From Streptomyces pseudovenezuelae (GTDB taxonomy: Bacteria > Actinomycetota > Actinomycetes > Streptomycetales > Streptomycetaceae), in NCBI RefSeq assembly GCF_001513955.1, contig NZ_KQ948150.1:186001-250000 (forward strand): DNA of 64,000 nt, given 5' to 3'. Below the pieces are notes generated by a model that was given only the letters and a program-made list of their open reading frames with translations, had not been told where the DNA came from and ran no database searches. Position numbers and translations under genes: made by a program. Below, one piece after another: positions 8,301 to 16,378 of this stretch. The first letter of the stretch is position 1; each line of letters starts with the position of its first letter.

Positions 8301-8567
8301 GTGTACTGGAACCACCACGACATGACCGGCTGGGACTGGTTCGTCACGTCGGTCGGCACGGTCCTGTTCTGGGGCCTGCTCATCACCGTGGCCGTGCTGC
8401 TGTACCGCGCCCTGACCGGCGCTCTGCACCAGCCGCACGCCCCTGCCCCGGCCTCGCCTGAGCAGCTGCTCGCCGAGCGCTTCGCCCGCGGCGAGATCGA
8501 CGAGGACGAGTACTGGCGCCGACTGTCGGTACTGCGCTCCGACGACATCGGCCTCACCAAACCCTGA
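8301..8567 (+). CDS. Small SHOCT-domain membrane protein
   Basis: 88 aa. The N-terminus has one membrane helix (residues about 13-35, VTSVGTVLFWGLLITVAVLL). The C-terminus has a SHOCT-type amphipathic motif (PEQLLAERFARGEIDEDEYWRRLSVL), a short oligomerisation module usually at protein ends. GTG 8301 is chosen over GTG 8292 because GAGGG lies 10 nt before 8301. The biochemical role is unknown. Such proteins are common in actinobacterial stress islands. The flavodoxin gene follows within 80 nt. Confidence 0.82.
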   Translation: MYWNHHDMTGWDWFVTSVGTVLFWGLLITVAVLLYRALTGALHQPHAPAPASPEQLLAERFARGEIDEDEYWRRLSVLRSDDIGLTKP

Positions 8568-8646
8568 GGGAGGCGCGCCGCATGACGGCCCTCCGCGCGA
8601 AGAGCCATGCGCATCGCCCGCCGAGCCTGAGAGGAGGCGGATCGTC

Positions 8647-9156
8647 ATGACCACCGAGGTGCTGGTCGCCTACGGCACCACCAACGGATCCACCGCACAG
8701 ATCGCCGAGGCCGTGGCCGAGGTACTCGACAAGGAAGGGCTCACAGCCTGCGCGCGTCCGGCCGCCTCGGTCGACGACCTGAGCCGCTACGACGCCGTCG
8801 TGGTCGGGGGCGCCCTGTACGCCGGCCGCTGGCACAAGGACGCCCGGCGCTTCCTGCGCCGGCACCGCCGCGCCCTGGCCGACCGTCCGCTGTGGCTGTT
8901 CAGCAGCGGACCGCTCGACGCCTCGGCCGGTGAACGGGACATCCCGCCCGTGGCCGCGGTCGAACGGGCCATGACCCGACTCGGCGCCCGTGGACATGTC
9001 ACCTTCGGCGGCTGCCTGGAGGAAGGCGCCAAGGGCTGGGTCGCGGGCATGATCCTGCGCAACGGCAAAGGCGGCGACTTCCGCGACTTCACCGGCATCG
9101 GGAACTGGGCCCGCCAGGTCGCCGAGGACCTCGTCGGCGCACGCGAGCAGAAGTGA
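8647..9156 (+). CDS. Flavodoxin-domain protein (HemG-like)
   Basis: 169 aa with an FMN phosphate-binding loop near the N-terminus (YGTTNGSTAQIAEAVAE), the second flavodoxin loop (VVVGGALYAGRWHKDARRFL), and SGPLD at the third loop. This pattern matches menaquinone-dependent protoporphyrinogen oxidase (HemG)-type flavodoxins and their actinobacterial stress-island relatives. Start ATG 8647 follows GAGAGGAGG. It likely moves electrons between quinone or reductase partners in the cytoplasm. A heme biosynthesis role is not supported by the neighbours. Confidence 0.85.
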   Translation: MTTEVLVAYGTTNGSTAQIAEAVAEVLDKEGLTACARPAASVDDLSRYDAVVVGGALYAGRWHKDARRFLRRHRRALADRPLWLFSSGPLDASAGERDIPPVAAVERAMTRLGARGHVTFGGCLEEGAKGWVAGMILRNGKGGDFRDFTGIGNWARQVAEDLVGAREQK

Positions 9157-9274
9157 CCGTCCGGTGACGCCGGGACACGGGCCCGAAACGAGGTGAGCGA
9201 CCGGCGGAGCGCGGGCGTCCGGCTGAGCGAGGGGGTGTCACGGCACGGTCGTACGGCTTGAGAGACTGTCGGGT

Positions 9275-10075
9275 ATGGACATCGCGAGCAGGAACAACGT
9301 GACCGTCACCGGCAACGCCCAGGGACCCACGGTGGTGCTGGCGCACGGCTTCGGTTGCGACCAGAACATGTGGCGGCTGACGGTGCCCGCTCTGGTCGAC
9401 GACTATCGCGTGGTGCTGTTCGACTACGTGGGTTCCGGCCGCTCGGACGCGTCCGCGTTCTCGGAGAGCCGCTATGCCTCGCTGGACGGGTACGCCCGGG
9501 ACGTCGTCGAGGTGTGCGAGGCGCTCGACCTGCGTGACGCGGTCTTCGTGGGGCACTCGGTCAGCGCGATGATCGGTGTACTGGCGGCGGGCCTGGCTCC
9601 CGAGCGGATCGGCGCGCTGGTGATGGTCGCCCCGTCCCCGCGGTACATCGACGACGAGGGTTACCGAGGCGGGTTCAGCGCCGAGGACATCGACGAACTG
9701 CTGGCGTCGCTGGAGGCGAACTACCTCGGCTGGTCGGCGGCCATGGCCCCGGTGATCATGGGCAACGCCGACCGGCCCGAGCTGGGCGACGAGCTCAGGA
9801 ACAGCTTCTGCGCCACCGACCCCGACATGGCGCGCGTCTTCGCCCGGACCACGTTCCTGTCGGACTCGAGGGACGACCTCAAGCGCGTGACCGTGCCGAC
9901 GCTGGTACTGGAATGCACCCAGGACGCGATCGCCCCCCGCGAGGTCGGAGCCTTCGTCCACCAGGCGATTCCCGGCTCGACCCTGGTCACCCTCGACGCG
10001 ACCGGGCACTGCCCGCACCTGTCCGCGCCCGAGGCCACCAACCAGGCGATCGTCGACTTCCTCGCGAGCCTGTGA
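9275..10075 (+). CDS. rsbQ: RsbQ-like alpha/beta hydrolase
   Basis: 266 aa, the length of Bacillus RsbQ (269). The triad is visible: nucleophile Ser95 in GHSVSA, an aspartate in LECTQDAIAP and His in GHCPHLSAP, the last closely following the RsbQ pattern. The oxyanion segment is AHGFGCDQNMW. In Bacillus RsbQ is the partner that lets the PAS phosphatase RsbP sense energy stress, probably by processing a small hydrophobic ligand. The next gene is such a PAS-PP2C phosphatase, coupled through a TGATG overlap. A karrikin/strigolactone-type hydrolase is the same fold, but the neighbour settles the RsbQ reading. Confidence 0.87.
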   Translation: MDIASRNNVTVTGNAQGPTVVLAHGFGCDQNMWRLTVPALVDDYRVVLFDYVGSGRSDASAFSESRYASLDGYARDVVEVCEALDLRDAVFVGHSVSAMIGVLAAGLAPERIGALVMVAPSPRYIDDEGYRGGFSAEDIDELLASLEANYLGWSAAMAPVIMGNADRPELGDELRNSFCATDPDMARVFARTTFLSDSRDDLKRVTVPTLVLECTQDAIAPREVGAFVHQAIPGSTLVTLDATGHCPHLSAPEATNQAIVDFLASL

Positions 10076-11361
10076 TGATGTGCCGCGCCGACCAGCAGCC
10101 CGACCCGCAGGACGCCGACCGGGCCGCGGACGCGATGTTCGCCGCACTGCTGGAGGACAGCGACGAGGACCTCTACGAGAACGCCCCCTGCGGTTACCTC
10201 TCCACGCTGATGGACGGCACCATCGCGAAGATCAACGGCACCCTGCTGGACTGGCTCGGTCTGGAGCGGGAGGCGGTGGTGGGCCGTAAGCGGTTCACCG
10301 ACCTGCTGACCATCGGCGGGAAGCTGTATCACGAGACGCATTTCGCACCTCTGCTGAGGATGCAGAGCGAGATCAGCGGCATAGCCCTGGAGATGAAGCA
10401 GAACGACGGCGCCCGGATGCCGGTCCTGGTCTCCTCCGTCGTCAAACACGGCACCACCGGGCAGCCCCTGCTGATCCGCACCACGGTCTTCGACGCCCGG
10501 GACCGCCGCGCCTACGAGGAGGAACTCCTGCGCCGCCGTGAAGCGGCAGAGGAGGCACGCCGCCAGGCGGAGGCCGACCGCGCCCGGCTGCAGGAGGCAC
10601 TCGCCGTGCTCCAGCAGTCGCTGCTCCCGGACAGCCTGCCGCCGGTCCCCGGCGTGCAGACGGCCACCCACTACCACACGGCCTCACCCGACCGGCTGGG
10701 CGGCGACTTCTACGACGTCTTCGCCCTCGACGGCAGACGCTTCGGGTTCTTCCTGGGCGACGTGTGCGGCAAGGGCCCCCAGGCCGCCGCCCTCACCTCG
10801 CTGACCCGCTACACCCTGCGCGCCGCCGCACTCCACGACCCCGACCCCGTCTCCGCCCTGACCACCCTCAACACGGTGCTCCACGAGCGCTACGCCGGCA
10901 GTGGCGACCCCCGCTACTGCACCGCGGTCTACGGCACCCTCGACCCCGATCCCGCGACCGGACAGCTGGCCGTCCACCTCGCCGCGGGCGGCCACCCGCC
11001 GGTCATCGTCCTGCGCGCGGACGGCACAGCCGACTTCCTGCCCACTCCCGGCGGCCTGCTGGTCGGCATCCTGCCCTCCGCACGCTTCACCGACGCCAAG
11101 ACCGTCCTCGGCCCCGGCGACACCCTCCTTCTCTACACGGACGGCCTCACCGAAGCCCGCACCGGCCAGGGCCGAGCGGATCTCTACGGCGACGAGGCGC
11201 TGCTCGCCTTCGTCACCGCGCACGCGGGCAGGCCACCGCACGCCGTCGTCCAGGCCCTCACCGGGCTCCTGGACAGCTTCGGTGACGGCCTCGACGACGA
11301 CACCGCCCTGCTCGCCATCGGTGTCCCCGCCTCCGACCCACAGACGAGAAACGAACGATGA
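10075..11361 (+). CDS. rsbP: RsbP-like PAS-domain PP2C phosphatase
   Basis: 428 aa. An N-terminal PAS domain (about 30-140, ENAPCGYLSTLMDGTI) is followed by a charged coiled coil (145-180) and a SpoIIE-type PP2C domain (195-420). Metal-binding residues are in place: GGDFYD (Asp211) and GDVCGKG (Asp229), with a C-terminal DDDTALL. It should dephosphorylate a STAS anti-anti-sigma factor, most likely the protein encoded next. ATG 10075 overlaps the rsbQ stop by one base and its own stop overlaps the following ATG by four, so the three genes are translationally coupled. Confidence 0.9.
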   Translation: MMCRADQQPDPQDADRAADAMFAALLEDSDEDLYENAPCGYLSTLMDGTIAKINGTLLDWLGLEREAVVGRKRFTDLLTIGGKLYHETHFAPLLRMQSEISGIALEMKQNDGARMPVLVSSVVKHGTTGQPLLIRTTVFDARDRRAYEEELLRRREAAEEARRQAEADRARLQEALAVLQQSLLPDSLPPVPGVQTATHYHTASPDRLGGDFYDVFALDGRRFGFFLGDVCGKGPQAAALTSLTRYTLRAAALHDPDPVSALTTLNTVLHERYAGSGDPRYCTAVYGTLDPDPATGQLAVHLAAGGHPPVIVLRADGTADFLPTPGGLLVGILPSARFTDAKTVLGPGDTLLLYTDGLTEARTGQGRADLYGDEALLAFVTAHAGRPPHAVVQALTGLLDSFGDGLDDDTALLAIGVPASDPQTRNER

Positions 11362-11696
11362 GCCCGCTGAAGATCACTGCACGAGCCGCCGCGACCGGTC
11401 CCGTTCTGGAGCTTGCCGGTGAGCTCGACTACGCCAACGTCGCCGAACTGCACGGAGCGCTCGACAGCCTCGCCCTCCAGCCGGGCCAGTGCCTGGTCCT
11501 GGACATGAGCGGCCTCGAATTCTGCGACTCCAGCGGCATCACGGCCCTGATCGCCGCCCGCAGCAACGCGCAGGCCGTCCGGGCGGACGTGGTCCTGGCC
11601 GCCGTACCGCCGAACACACTGCGCGTCCTGCGCATCGTCGGCCTCGACCAGATCTTCACCATCCACCCGGACAGCGAGAGCGCCACCCGCCCCTGA
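11358..11696 (+). CDS. rsbV: STAS-domain anti-sigma factor antagonist (RsbV-like)
   Basis: 112 aa single STAS domain. The phospho-acceptor region is DMSGLEFCDSSGI, with DSSG at 57-60 as in SpoIIAA/RsbV. When dephosphorylated by a PP2C such as the upstream RsbP-like protein, it would bind the anti-sigma kinase and free a sigma factor. It overlaps rsbP by ATGA. Neither the sigma factor nor an RsbW-type kinase is adjacent, so the target is elsewhere. It ends 21 nt before the convergent rph gene. Confidence 0.9.
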   Translation: MSPLKITARAAATGPVLELAGELDYANVAELHGALDSLALQPGQCLVLDMSGLEFCDSSGITALIAARSNAQAVRADVVLAAVPPNTLRVLRIVGLDQIFTIHPDSESATRP

Positions 11697-11717
11697 GCCG
11701 GGCTCCCTCCCGGACGG

Positions 11718-14315
11718 TCAGGACAGGATCTCGACGTACCCGTCCGTGCCGTGCACGCGGATCCGCTGGCCGTCCCGGATCCGCCGGGTGGCCTGCTCCA
11801 CGCCCACCACGGCCGGCAGGCCGTACTCCCGGGCGATCACCGCGCCGTGGGTCATCTGGCCGCCCACCTCCGTCACCAGGCCCGCCACGGCGACGAACAG
11901 CGGGGACCAGCTGGGGTCCGTGAAGGTCGTGACCAGGATGTCGCCCGCTTCCAGATCGGCCTCCGCCATGTCGAGGATGACCCGGGCCCGTCCCTCGACG
12001 GTCCCGGTGGAGACCGGCAGGCCGATCAGGGCGCCGGCCGGCACGTCGTCGCGCCGGTAGGCCCCGGAGAGGGCCTCGCCGTCCGAGGTGAGGACCCGGG
12101 GCGGGGTGAGCGCCTGGTGCGAGCGGAACGTGTCCCTGCGCTGCCTGACGAGCCGCTCGTCGACCTGCCCGTAGCGCGCGACGTCGTGGAACTCCTCGAA
12201 GGTGAGGTAGAAGACGTCCTCCCGGTCCGCCAGCACGCCCGCCTCCACGAGGCGGTCCGCCTCCGCCATCAGGGCCTGCTTGTAGACGAAGTAGCGGCTG
12301 ATGATGTCGTACTTCGGGTACTCCCGGTACCCGATGAAGGTGCGCACCCGGTCGATCATGGCCTTGGTCTCGTCGGCCTTGCGTTCCCCTTCCGGCAGGG
12401 CCCGCAGGCGGGACAGCACCTCCTGTTCCTTCGTCCGCGCCTGCTGGAGCCCCTGCTCGAAGCGGCGCCGGGCCGCGCCCGGTTCGAAGTTCCGGACGTT
12501 GTCGAGGATCACGGGAACGAGGGTGCCGGGGCGCTCGCTCCAGCGAGGCCGCGTGATGTCGATCTCGCCGACGCAGCGCATGCCGTACCGGTCGAGGTAG
12601 GCGTCGATGGCGTCACGTGCCTCGGCCCCGCCCGGGAGCTTCGCCAGCTCGTCGAGGAAGCCGTCGTCCTCGACGCCCTGCAGGAATGCGACCACCTCCG
12701 GATGAGGGCGGATCACGTCGGCGACGTCGAGCAGCGCGAGGCCCATCTCCGACGTGACGTTGCCGGGGGCGGACAGGGTGAGCGTGTCAGCCGCGTTCTT
12801 CTCGCCGAGCCACTCCTCCAGCTTGTCGTTGAGCCACCAGGTGGCCTCCATGCCCGCCATGATCGCCTTGAAGTTCAGCGGATCGGTGAGGACTCGTTTG
12901 TGCTCCTCGAAGGCCACCGACAGGAAGTCGAACACCTCCGGTCCCGTCTTCGTCCGGGCGTCGCGCCGCAGGGCGGCGATGGAGGCCTGGCTGCGCTCGA
13001 TCAGCCCGGCGACGACGGCCGGGTCGGTCTCGATCGGCTCGGGGGCCCCGCCGGCTCGCGGTCCGGCGGGAGGCGCGTCCGGCAGCGACGGGACGAAGTC
13101 CTCGCGGTCCAGGACGGTCTCCAGCGCGTCCCTGACCAGCGGATCGCCCCGCCCCATGAGGTCCATCAGGGCGGCACGGCTCGCGGGCGCGGCCAGTCGC
13201 TGGGTGACGTCGACGAACAGCCGCCCGCCGGCCTCGTGCATCCGGGCCATGGCCGTCGACTGCCACATGGACACGCCCAGGGGCTTCATGGCATCGGTCA
13301 TCATCTGCTGATGCCCCACGGAGACATAGACGCGGTTCCCCTGGTCCCCGCTCTCGGGGACCGGGAACAGCGTCGTGATCGGCCGGCTCTGCACGATGTG
13401 GAAGTCGTCGTCGACCAGGCACCATTCGATGTCCTGCGGGCGGCCGAAGTGCGCCTCGATCCGTCGCCCGAGCTCCACGAGCCGGACCGCCTGCGCATCG
13501 GTCAGCGCCGGCTGCTCCTGCCGCCGCGAGTCGACCGGCACGTCCCGCGTGCCTCCGGCCGGCAGGGCGTGCACCTCACGCTGCTTGGCGGAGATCGTCC
13601 TCTCGACGACCTCGCCGCAGCGCACCTTGAACACGTCCGGGTTCACCAGGCCGGACACCAGCGCCTCGCCGAGGCCGAAACCGGCGTCCACGGTGGCGAC
13701 CGTCCGGTTGCCCGAGAGGGGGTCGGCGGTGAACAGGATGCCGGACGCGTGCGGGAAGACCATCTGCTGCACGACGACGGCCATCCGGACCGTACGGTCG
13801 TCGATGCCGTTGCGCCGGCGGTAGGTCACGGCTCGTTCGGTGAACAGCGAGGCCCAGCAGCGGCTGACGTGTCGAAGGATCGCCGCCGGCCCCACGACGT
13901 TGAGGTAGGTGTCCTGCTGGCCCGCGAACGAGGCCGTCGGCAGGTCCTCGGCCGTCGCGCTGGACCGGACGGCGTAGGCGGTCCCCTCACCGGACCCGGC
14001 GAGCGCACGGGTGATCGCCTCGGCCAGATCGTCCGGGACGGTGCTCTCCTCGACGGTCCGGCGGATCTCCGCGCTGAGCGTGCGGATCGCCTCCCGGTCG
14101 TCCGGGCTCACACGCGCAAGCCGGTCCAGCTGCGCGTCGAGCGACGGTGACCGCGCGACGACCCGCCGGTAGGCGTCCGTCGTCACGCAGAAGCCCGCCG
14201 GTACCCGGACGCCCTCGATCCGCGACAGGCTGCCCAGGTGCGCCCCCTTGCCGCCGACGACGGCGACCTGGCCCTCGTCGATCTCCCGAAGATGCAGCAC
14301 GTACTGCTCGGTCAT
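11718..14315 (-). CDS. rph: Rifampin phosphotransferase
   Basis: 865 aa, as in RPH enzymes. The N-terminal ATP-grasp domain begins EIDEGQVAVVGGKGAHLGSL and carries RSSATAEDLPTASFAGQQDT. The central helical substrate domain includes GHQQMMTDAMKPLG. The C-terminal swivelling domain has GGQMTHGAVIAREYGLPA with phospho-His823 (825 in the Listeria enzyme). It transfers the beta-phosphate of ATP to rifamycin, inactivating the drug. Start ATG 14315 has GGAGG six bases before it; an upstream in-frame extension is not family-like. It resembles PEP synthase, but the domain order and a perfect rifamycin-associated element upstream identify it as RPH. Confidence 0.94.
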   Translation of the reverse strand: MTEQYVLHLREIDEGQVAVVGGKGAHLGSLSRIEGVRVPAGFCVTTDAYRRVVARSPSLDAQLDRLARVSPDDREAIRTLSAEIRRTVEESTVPDDLAEAITRALAGSGEGTAYAVRSSATAEDLPTASFAGQQDTYLNVVGPAAILRHVSRCWASLFTERAVTYRRRNGIDDRTVRMAVVVQQMVFPHASGILFTADPLSGNRTVATVDAGFGLGEALVSGLVNPDVFKVRCGEVVERTISAKQREVHALPAGGTRDVPVDSRRQEQPALTDAQAVRLVELGRRIEAHFGRPQDIEWCLVDDDFHIVQSRPITTLFPVPESGDQGNRVYVSVGHQQMMTDAMKPLGVSMWQSTAMARMHEAGGRLFVDVTQRLAAPASRAALMDLMGRGDPLVRDALETVLDREDFVPSLPDAPPAGPRAGGAPEPIETDPAVVAGLIERSQASIAALRRDARTKTGPEVFDFLSVAFEEHKRVLTDPLNFKAIMAGMEATWWLNDKLEEWLGEKNAADTLTLSAPGNVTSEMGLALLDVADVIRPHPEVVAFLQGVEDDGFLDELAKLPGGAEARDAIDAYLDRYGMRCVGEIDITRPRWSERPGTLVPVILDNVRNFEPGAARRRFEQGLQQARTKEQEVLSRLRALPEGERKADETKAMIDRVRTFIGYREYPKYDIISRYFVYKQALMAEADRLVEAGVLADREDVFYLTFEEFHDVARYGQVDERLVRQRRDTFRSHQALTPPRVLTSDGEALSGAYRRDDVPAGALIGLPVSTGTVEGRARVILDMAEADLEAGDILVTTFTDPSWSPLFVAVAGLVTEVGGQMTHGAVIAREYGLPAVVGVEQATRRIRDGQRIRVHGTDGYVEILS

Positions 14316-14493
14316 CGCGATACCTCCGTGGCGGCCGTGCTGTCCCGCGCCGCGGTCTCCGATCGAATTTCCAGGTCTGTCGAACGGTTGGCCGAGCACC
14401 TCGTCATCGGCCATTGCCTTTCCTTCGACGCGTCACGTCGTTCCCCCATTTCCGCAGGTTGTGGCCTCGGCCGACGATTCTGCGCCCTGACCG

Positions 14494-14512
14494 GGGGCTT
14501 GCCGCAAGCCCC
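14494..14512 (-). promoter_or_regulatory. Rifamycin-associated element (RAE) upstream of rph
   Basis: On the minus strand the sequence is GGGGCTTGCGGCAAGCCCC, the 19-bp inverted repeat described upstream of rifamycin-inactivating genes in actinomycetes. It lies 178 nt before the rph start. TTGCGG inside it, with CAGAAT 19 nt downstream, could be the promoter, though the spacing is long. Confidence 0.92.
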
Positions 14513-14535
14513 CCTTCGCGCTATAACTTGAAGAG

Positions 14536-14561
14536 AGGCAAGGAGAGTTCTCTCCTTGCCT
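14536..14561. repeat. 12-bp-arm palindrome between rph and the MarR gene
   Basis: Arms AGGCAAGGAGAG and CTCTCCTTGCCT are separated by two bases and followed on the plus strand by a T/C-rich run (CTTTTCCTTTT). It lies 24 nt beyond the RAE, between rph (minus) and marR (plus). It could be an operator for the MarR protein or a plus-strand terminator. No plus-strand gene ends here, so an operator is more likely. Confidence 0.55.
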
Positions 14562-14677
14562 TTTCCTTTTGCCGTCCTCCGGTGCCCGCCATGTGCTTGG
14601 TCGACGCGTCATCGGGTACCGCGTTTGAATGAGGGTGGTATCTGTACGGCGAAGCGATTACTGAAAGCGATGGGTGT

Positions 14678-15181
14678 GTGACTCGTCTCAGTGGCTCGGG
14701 GGACGACCAGTCGAGCGGACCGAGTGACGACCCACTCTCCGTCGCGCTGGAGCTCGCCGACGCCGTGGACGGTCTCGCGAACCTGTGGTCGGTGGCCGCC
14801 CAGGGAGCGAGCCTGAGGCTGTCGCCGCACCAGTTGAGAGCGCTGCGGATCCTGGAGTCGGAACCGGGGCTCAATCTCACCACTCTGGCGGAGAACATGG
14901 AGATAGGGCCGCCGACCGCCAGCCGGCTGTGCGACCGGCTGGAGGCGGCCGGCCTGCTGGAGCGTCTGCTGCACCCGCAGCGGCGGCGCGAGGTGCAGCT
15001 CGTTCTCACCGGGCGTGGCCGGCATGTGCTGGACGAGGTGGACGCGCGCAGGGCGCGGGCGCTCGCCGCGGTTCTCGCGGCCATGGAACCCGGTGAGCGG
15101 GCGGCGCTGAGCGCGGGGCTGCAAGCCTTCGCGACCGCCCGGAGCGATGCCGGCAAGGAAACCGACGACCCCGGACGCTGA
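14678..15181 (+). CDS. MarR-family regulator (copy 1)
   Basis: 167 aa. The winged helix runs from about residue 48 (LSPHQLRALRILESEPGLNL) through TLAENMEIGPPTASRLCDRLEAAGLLER (recognition helix) to the wing RREVQLVLTGRG. A dimerisation helix follows. It starts at GTG 14678 with no strong ribosome site. The gene is convergent with a PP2C phosphatase (9-nt gap). A paralogue at 22458 also adjoins a paralogous PP2C gene, so the pair was probably duplicated. The T/C-rich palindrome upstream may be its operator. It could also influence rph, which diverges from it. Confidence 0.88.
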   Translation: MTRLSGSGDDQSSGPSDDPLSVALELADAVDGLANLWSVAAQGASLRLSPHQLRALRILESEPGLNLTTLAENMEIGPPTASRLCDRLEAAGLLERLLHPQRRREVQLVLTGRGRHVLDEVDARRARALAAVLAAMEPGERAALSAGLQAFATARSDAGKETDDPGR

Positions 15182-15190
15182 GCGGGACGG

Positions 15191-16378
15191 TCAGATCTGG
15201 CGGCCGTGCCAGTCGAGGCAGACCACGGCGGCGTCCGACAGCAGCTCCTTGCTGCCGTAGTGCTCGATCAGCCCGGCGACGACCGCGCGCGCCGCCTCGT
15301 GCGGCGCCGCGGAACGGGTGGCGCCGAGCACCTGGCGCAGGACCCGCTCGCCGAAGAGGTCACCCGTCGCGGAGCGGGTGCTGTGGACCCCGCTGCTGAC
15401 CGCGATGAGCCGGTCGCCGGGCTCGACCTGGAAGGTCTGCTCCGTGTAGAGGGTCTCCTCGAACATGCCGAGCGGCATCTGCGCCTCCAGCTCGACCCGC
15501 TCGGTACGGCCGCCGCGCTGCTGGAACAGTTGGGGCGAGCCCGCGTCGACGGCCTGCACGATGCCCGTGGCCAGCTCGAAGCGCAGCAGCAGGGTGGAGG
15601 CGTACGCCTTGCCGCCGTACTGGGAGTAGACCGCCTGGTCGGCTAGGTATGCCTGGTCGGCGAGGCTTATGCCGGCGCGGCGGGCGTTGCGCAGGGCGCC
15701 GGTCGTGAGGCCGGCGAGCAGGGAGGCGTCGATGCCCTGTCCCATTCCGTCGGTCACGCTGAGGAACAGCTGGTCGGCGCCGGTGGACCAGTCGAAGGTG
15801 TCCCCGCCGATGGAGTAGGCGGGTTCGAGGTGCGCGCCGATGACGTACTCCTCGCGGGCGCAGCCCCGGCCGGGCAGGAGCTGCCACTGCATCTCGGCGG
15901 CGAGGGTCAGCCGGCGGGTGCGGCGGGCCTGGAGGTAGAGGTCGGTGTCGCGGTCGGCGGTGGTGACCTCGTGGCCGAGTGCCGTGGCGAAGTCGCCGAG
16001 CTGGAGCACGGTGTGCGGGTCGACGGCCCCTGCGGGCAGCCTCACGGACAGGACACCGAGACGGTCGCCGCGCACGGTGATGGGCAGATGGACCAGGTTG
16101 CCCGCCGGGTCGTGGAGGACCTCGAGTACCGGTTTCTGGGTGAAGAAGGCGCTGCCCGGGGGCCCTTCATGGGCGGAGACCGGGGGACCGGTGTGCGGCA
16201 GGTGCGTCACCGGTTGCAGGACGTCCAGGCCGTAGTCGGCGAGGAGGAGCACCACCTCCTGGGCGCCCGTCCGGTCGGCGAGCAGACGGCGGGCGGTGGC
16301 GACCAGCGCGTACGGTGCGGCCGAGCGGAGTTGGGCCTCCGCGGACGGCTGCGGATCAGAGGCTTTCACGGAATCCAC
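15191..16378 (-). CDS. GAF-like/SpoIIE-type PP2C phosphatase
   Basis: 395 aa. A GAF-like N-terminus (about 20-150, VVLLLADYGLDVLQPVTHLPH) precedes a PP2C domain beginning LAAEMQWQLLPGRG. Metal motifs are GGDTFDW and VTDGMGQG, whose Asp is retained. The usual C-terminal DDD is only LSDAAVV. It is the last gene of the rsbRST operon and overlaps the preceding PP2C by 23 nt from GTG 16378, or 14 nt if the in-frame GTG 16369 (better spaced from AGAGGG) is used. It probably dephosphorylates a STAS protein in response to a signal bound by the GAF-like region. Closest relative in the window: the PP2C at 21144. Confidence 0.85.
   Translation of the reverse strand: MDSVKASDPQPSAEAQLRSAAPYALVATARRLLADRTGAQEVVLLLADYGLDVLQPVTHLPHTGPPVSAHEGPPGSAFFTQKPVLEVLHDPAGNLVHLPITVRGDRLGVLSVRLPAGAVDPHTVLQLGDFATALGHEVTTADRDTDLYLQARRTRRLTLAAEMQWQLLPGRGCAREEYVIGAHLEPAYSIGGDTFDWSTGADQLFLSVTDGMGQGIDASLLAGLTTGALRNARRAGISLADQAYLADQAVYSQYGGKAYASTLLLRFELATGIVQAVDAGSPQLFQQRGGRTERVELEAQMPLGMFEETLYTEQTFQVEPGDRLIAVSSGVHSTRSATGDLFGERVLRQVLGATRSAAPHEAARAVVAGLIEHYGSKELLSDAAVVCLDWHGRQI

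Noticed and set aside
11751..14150. A 799-aa open frame antisense to rph
   Set aside because: It mirrors rph codons, is rich in His/Arg/Gly with no domain, and rph has full family motifs plus a ribosome site.
11718..14315. rph as phosphoenolpyruvate synthase or pyruvate phosphate dikinase
   Set aside because: The domain order (ATP-grasp, helical, phospho-His at the C-terminus), the QMMTDAMKPLG segment and the upstream RAE fit rifampin phosphotransferase instead.
14536..14561. The palindrome read as a transcription terminator
   Set aside because: It has a T-rich flank, but no gene ends on the plus strand before it; an operator is the simpler reading.
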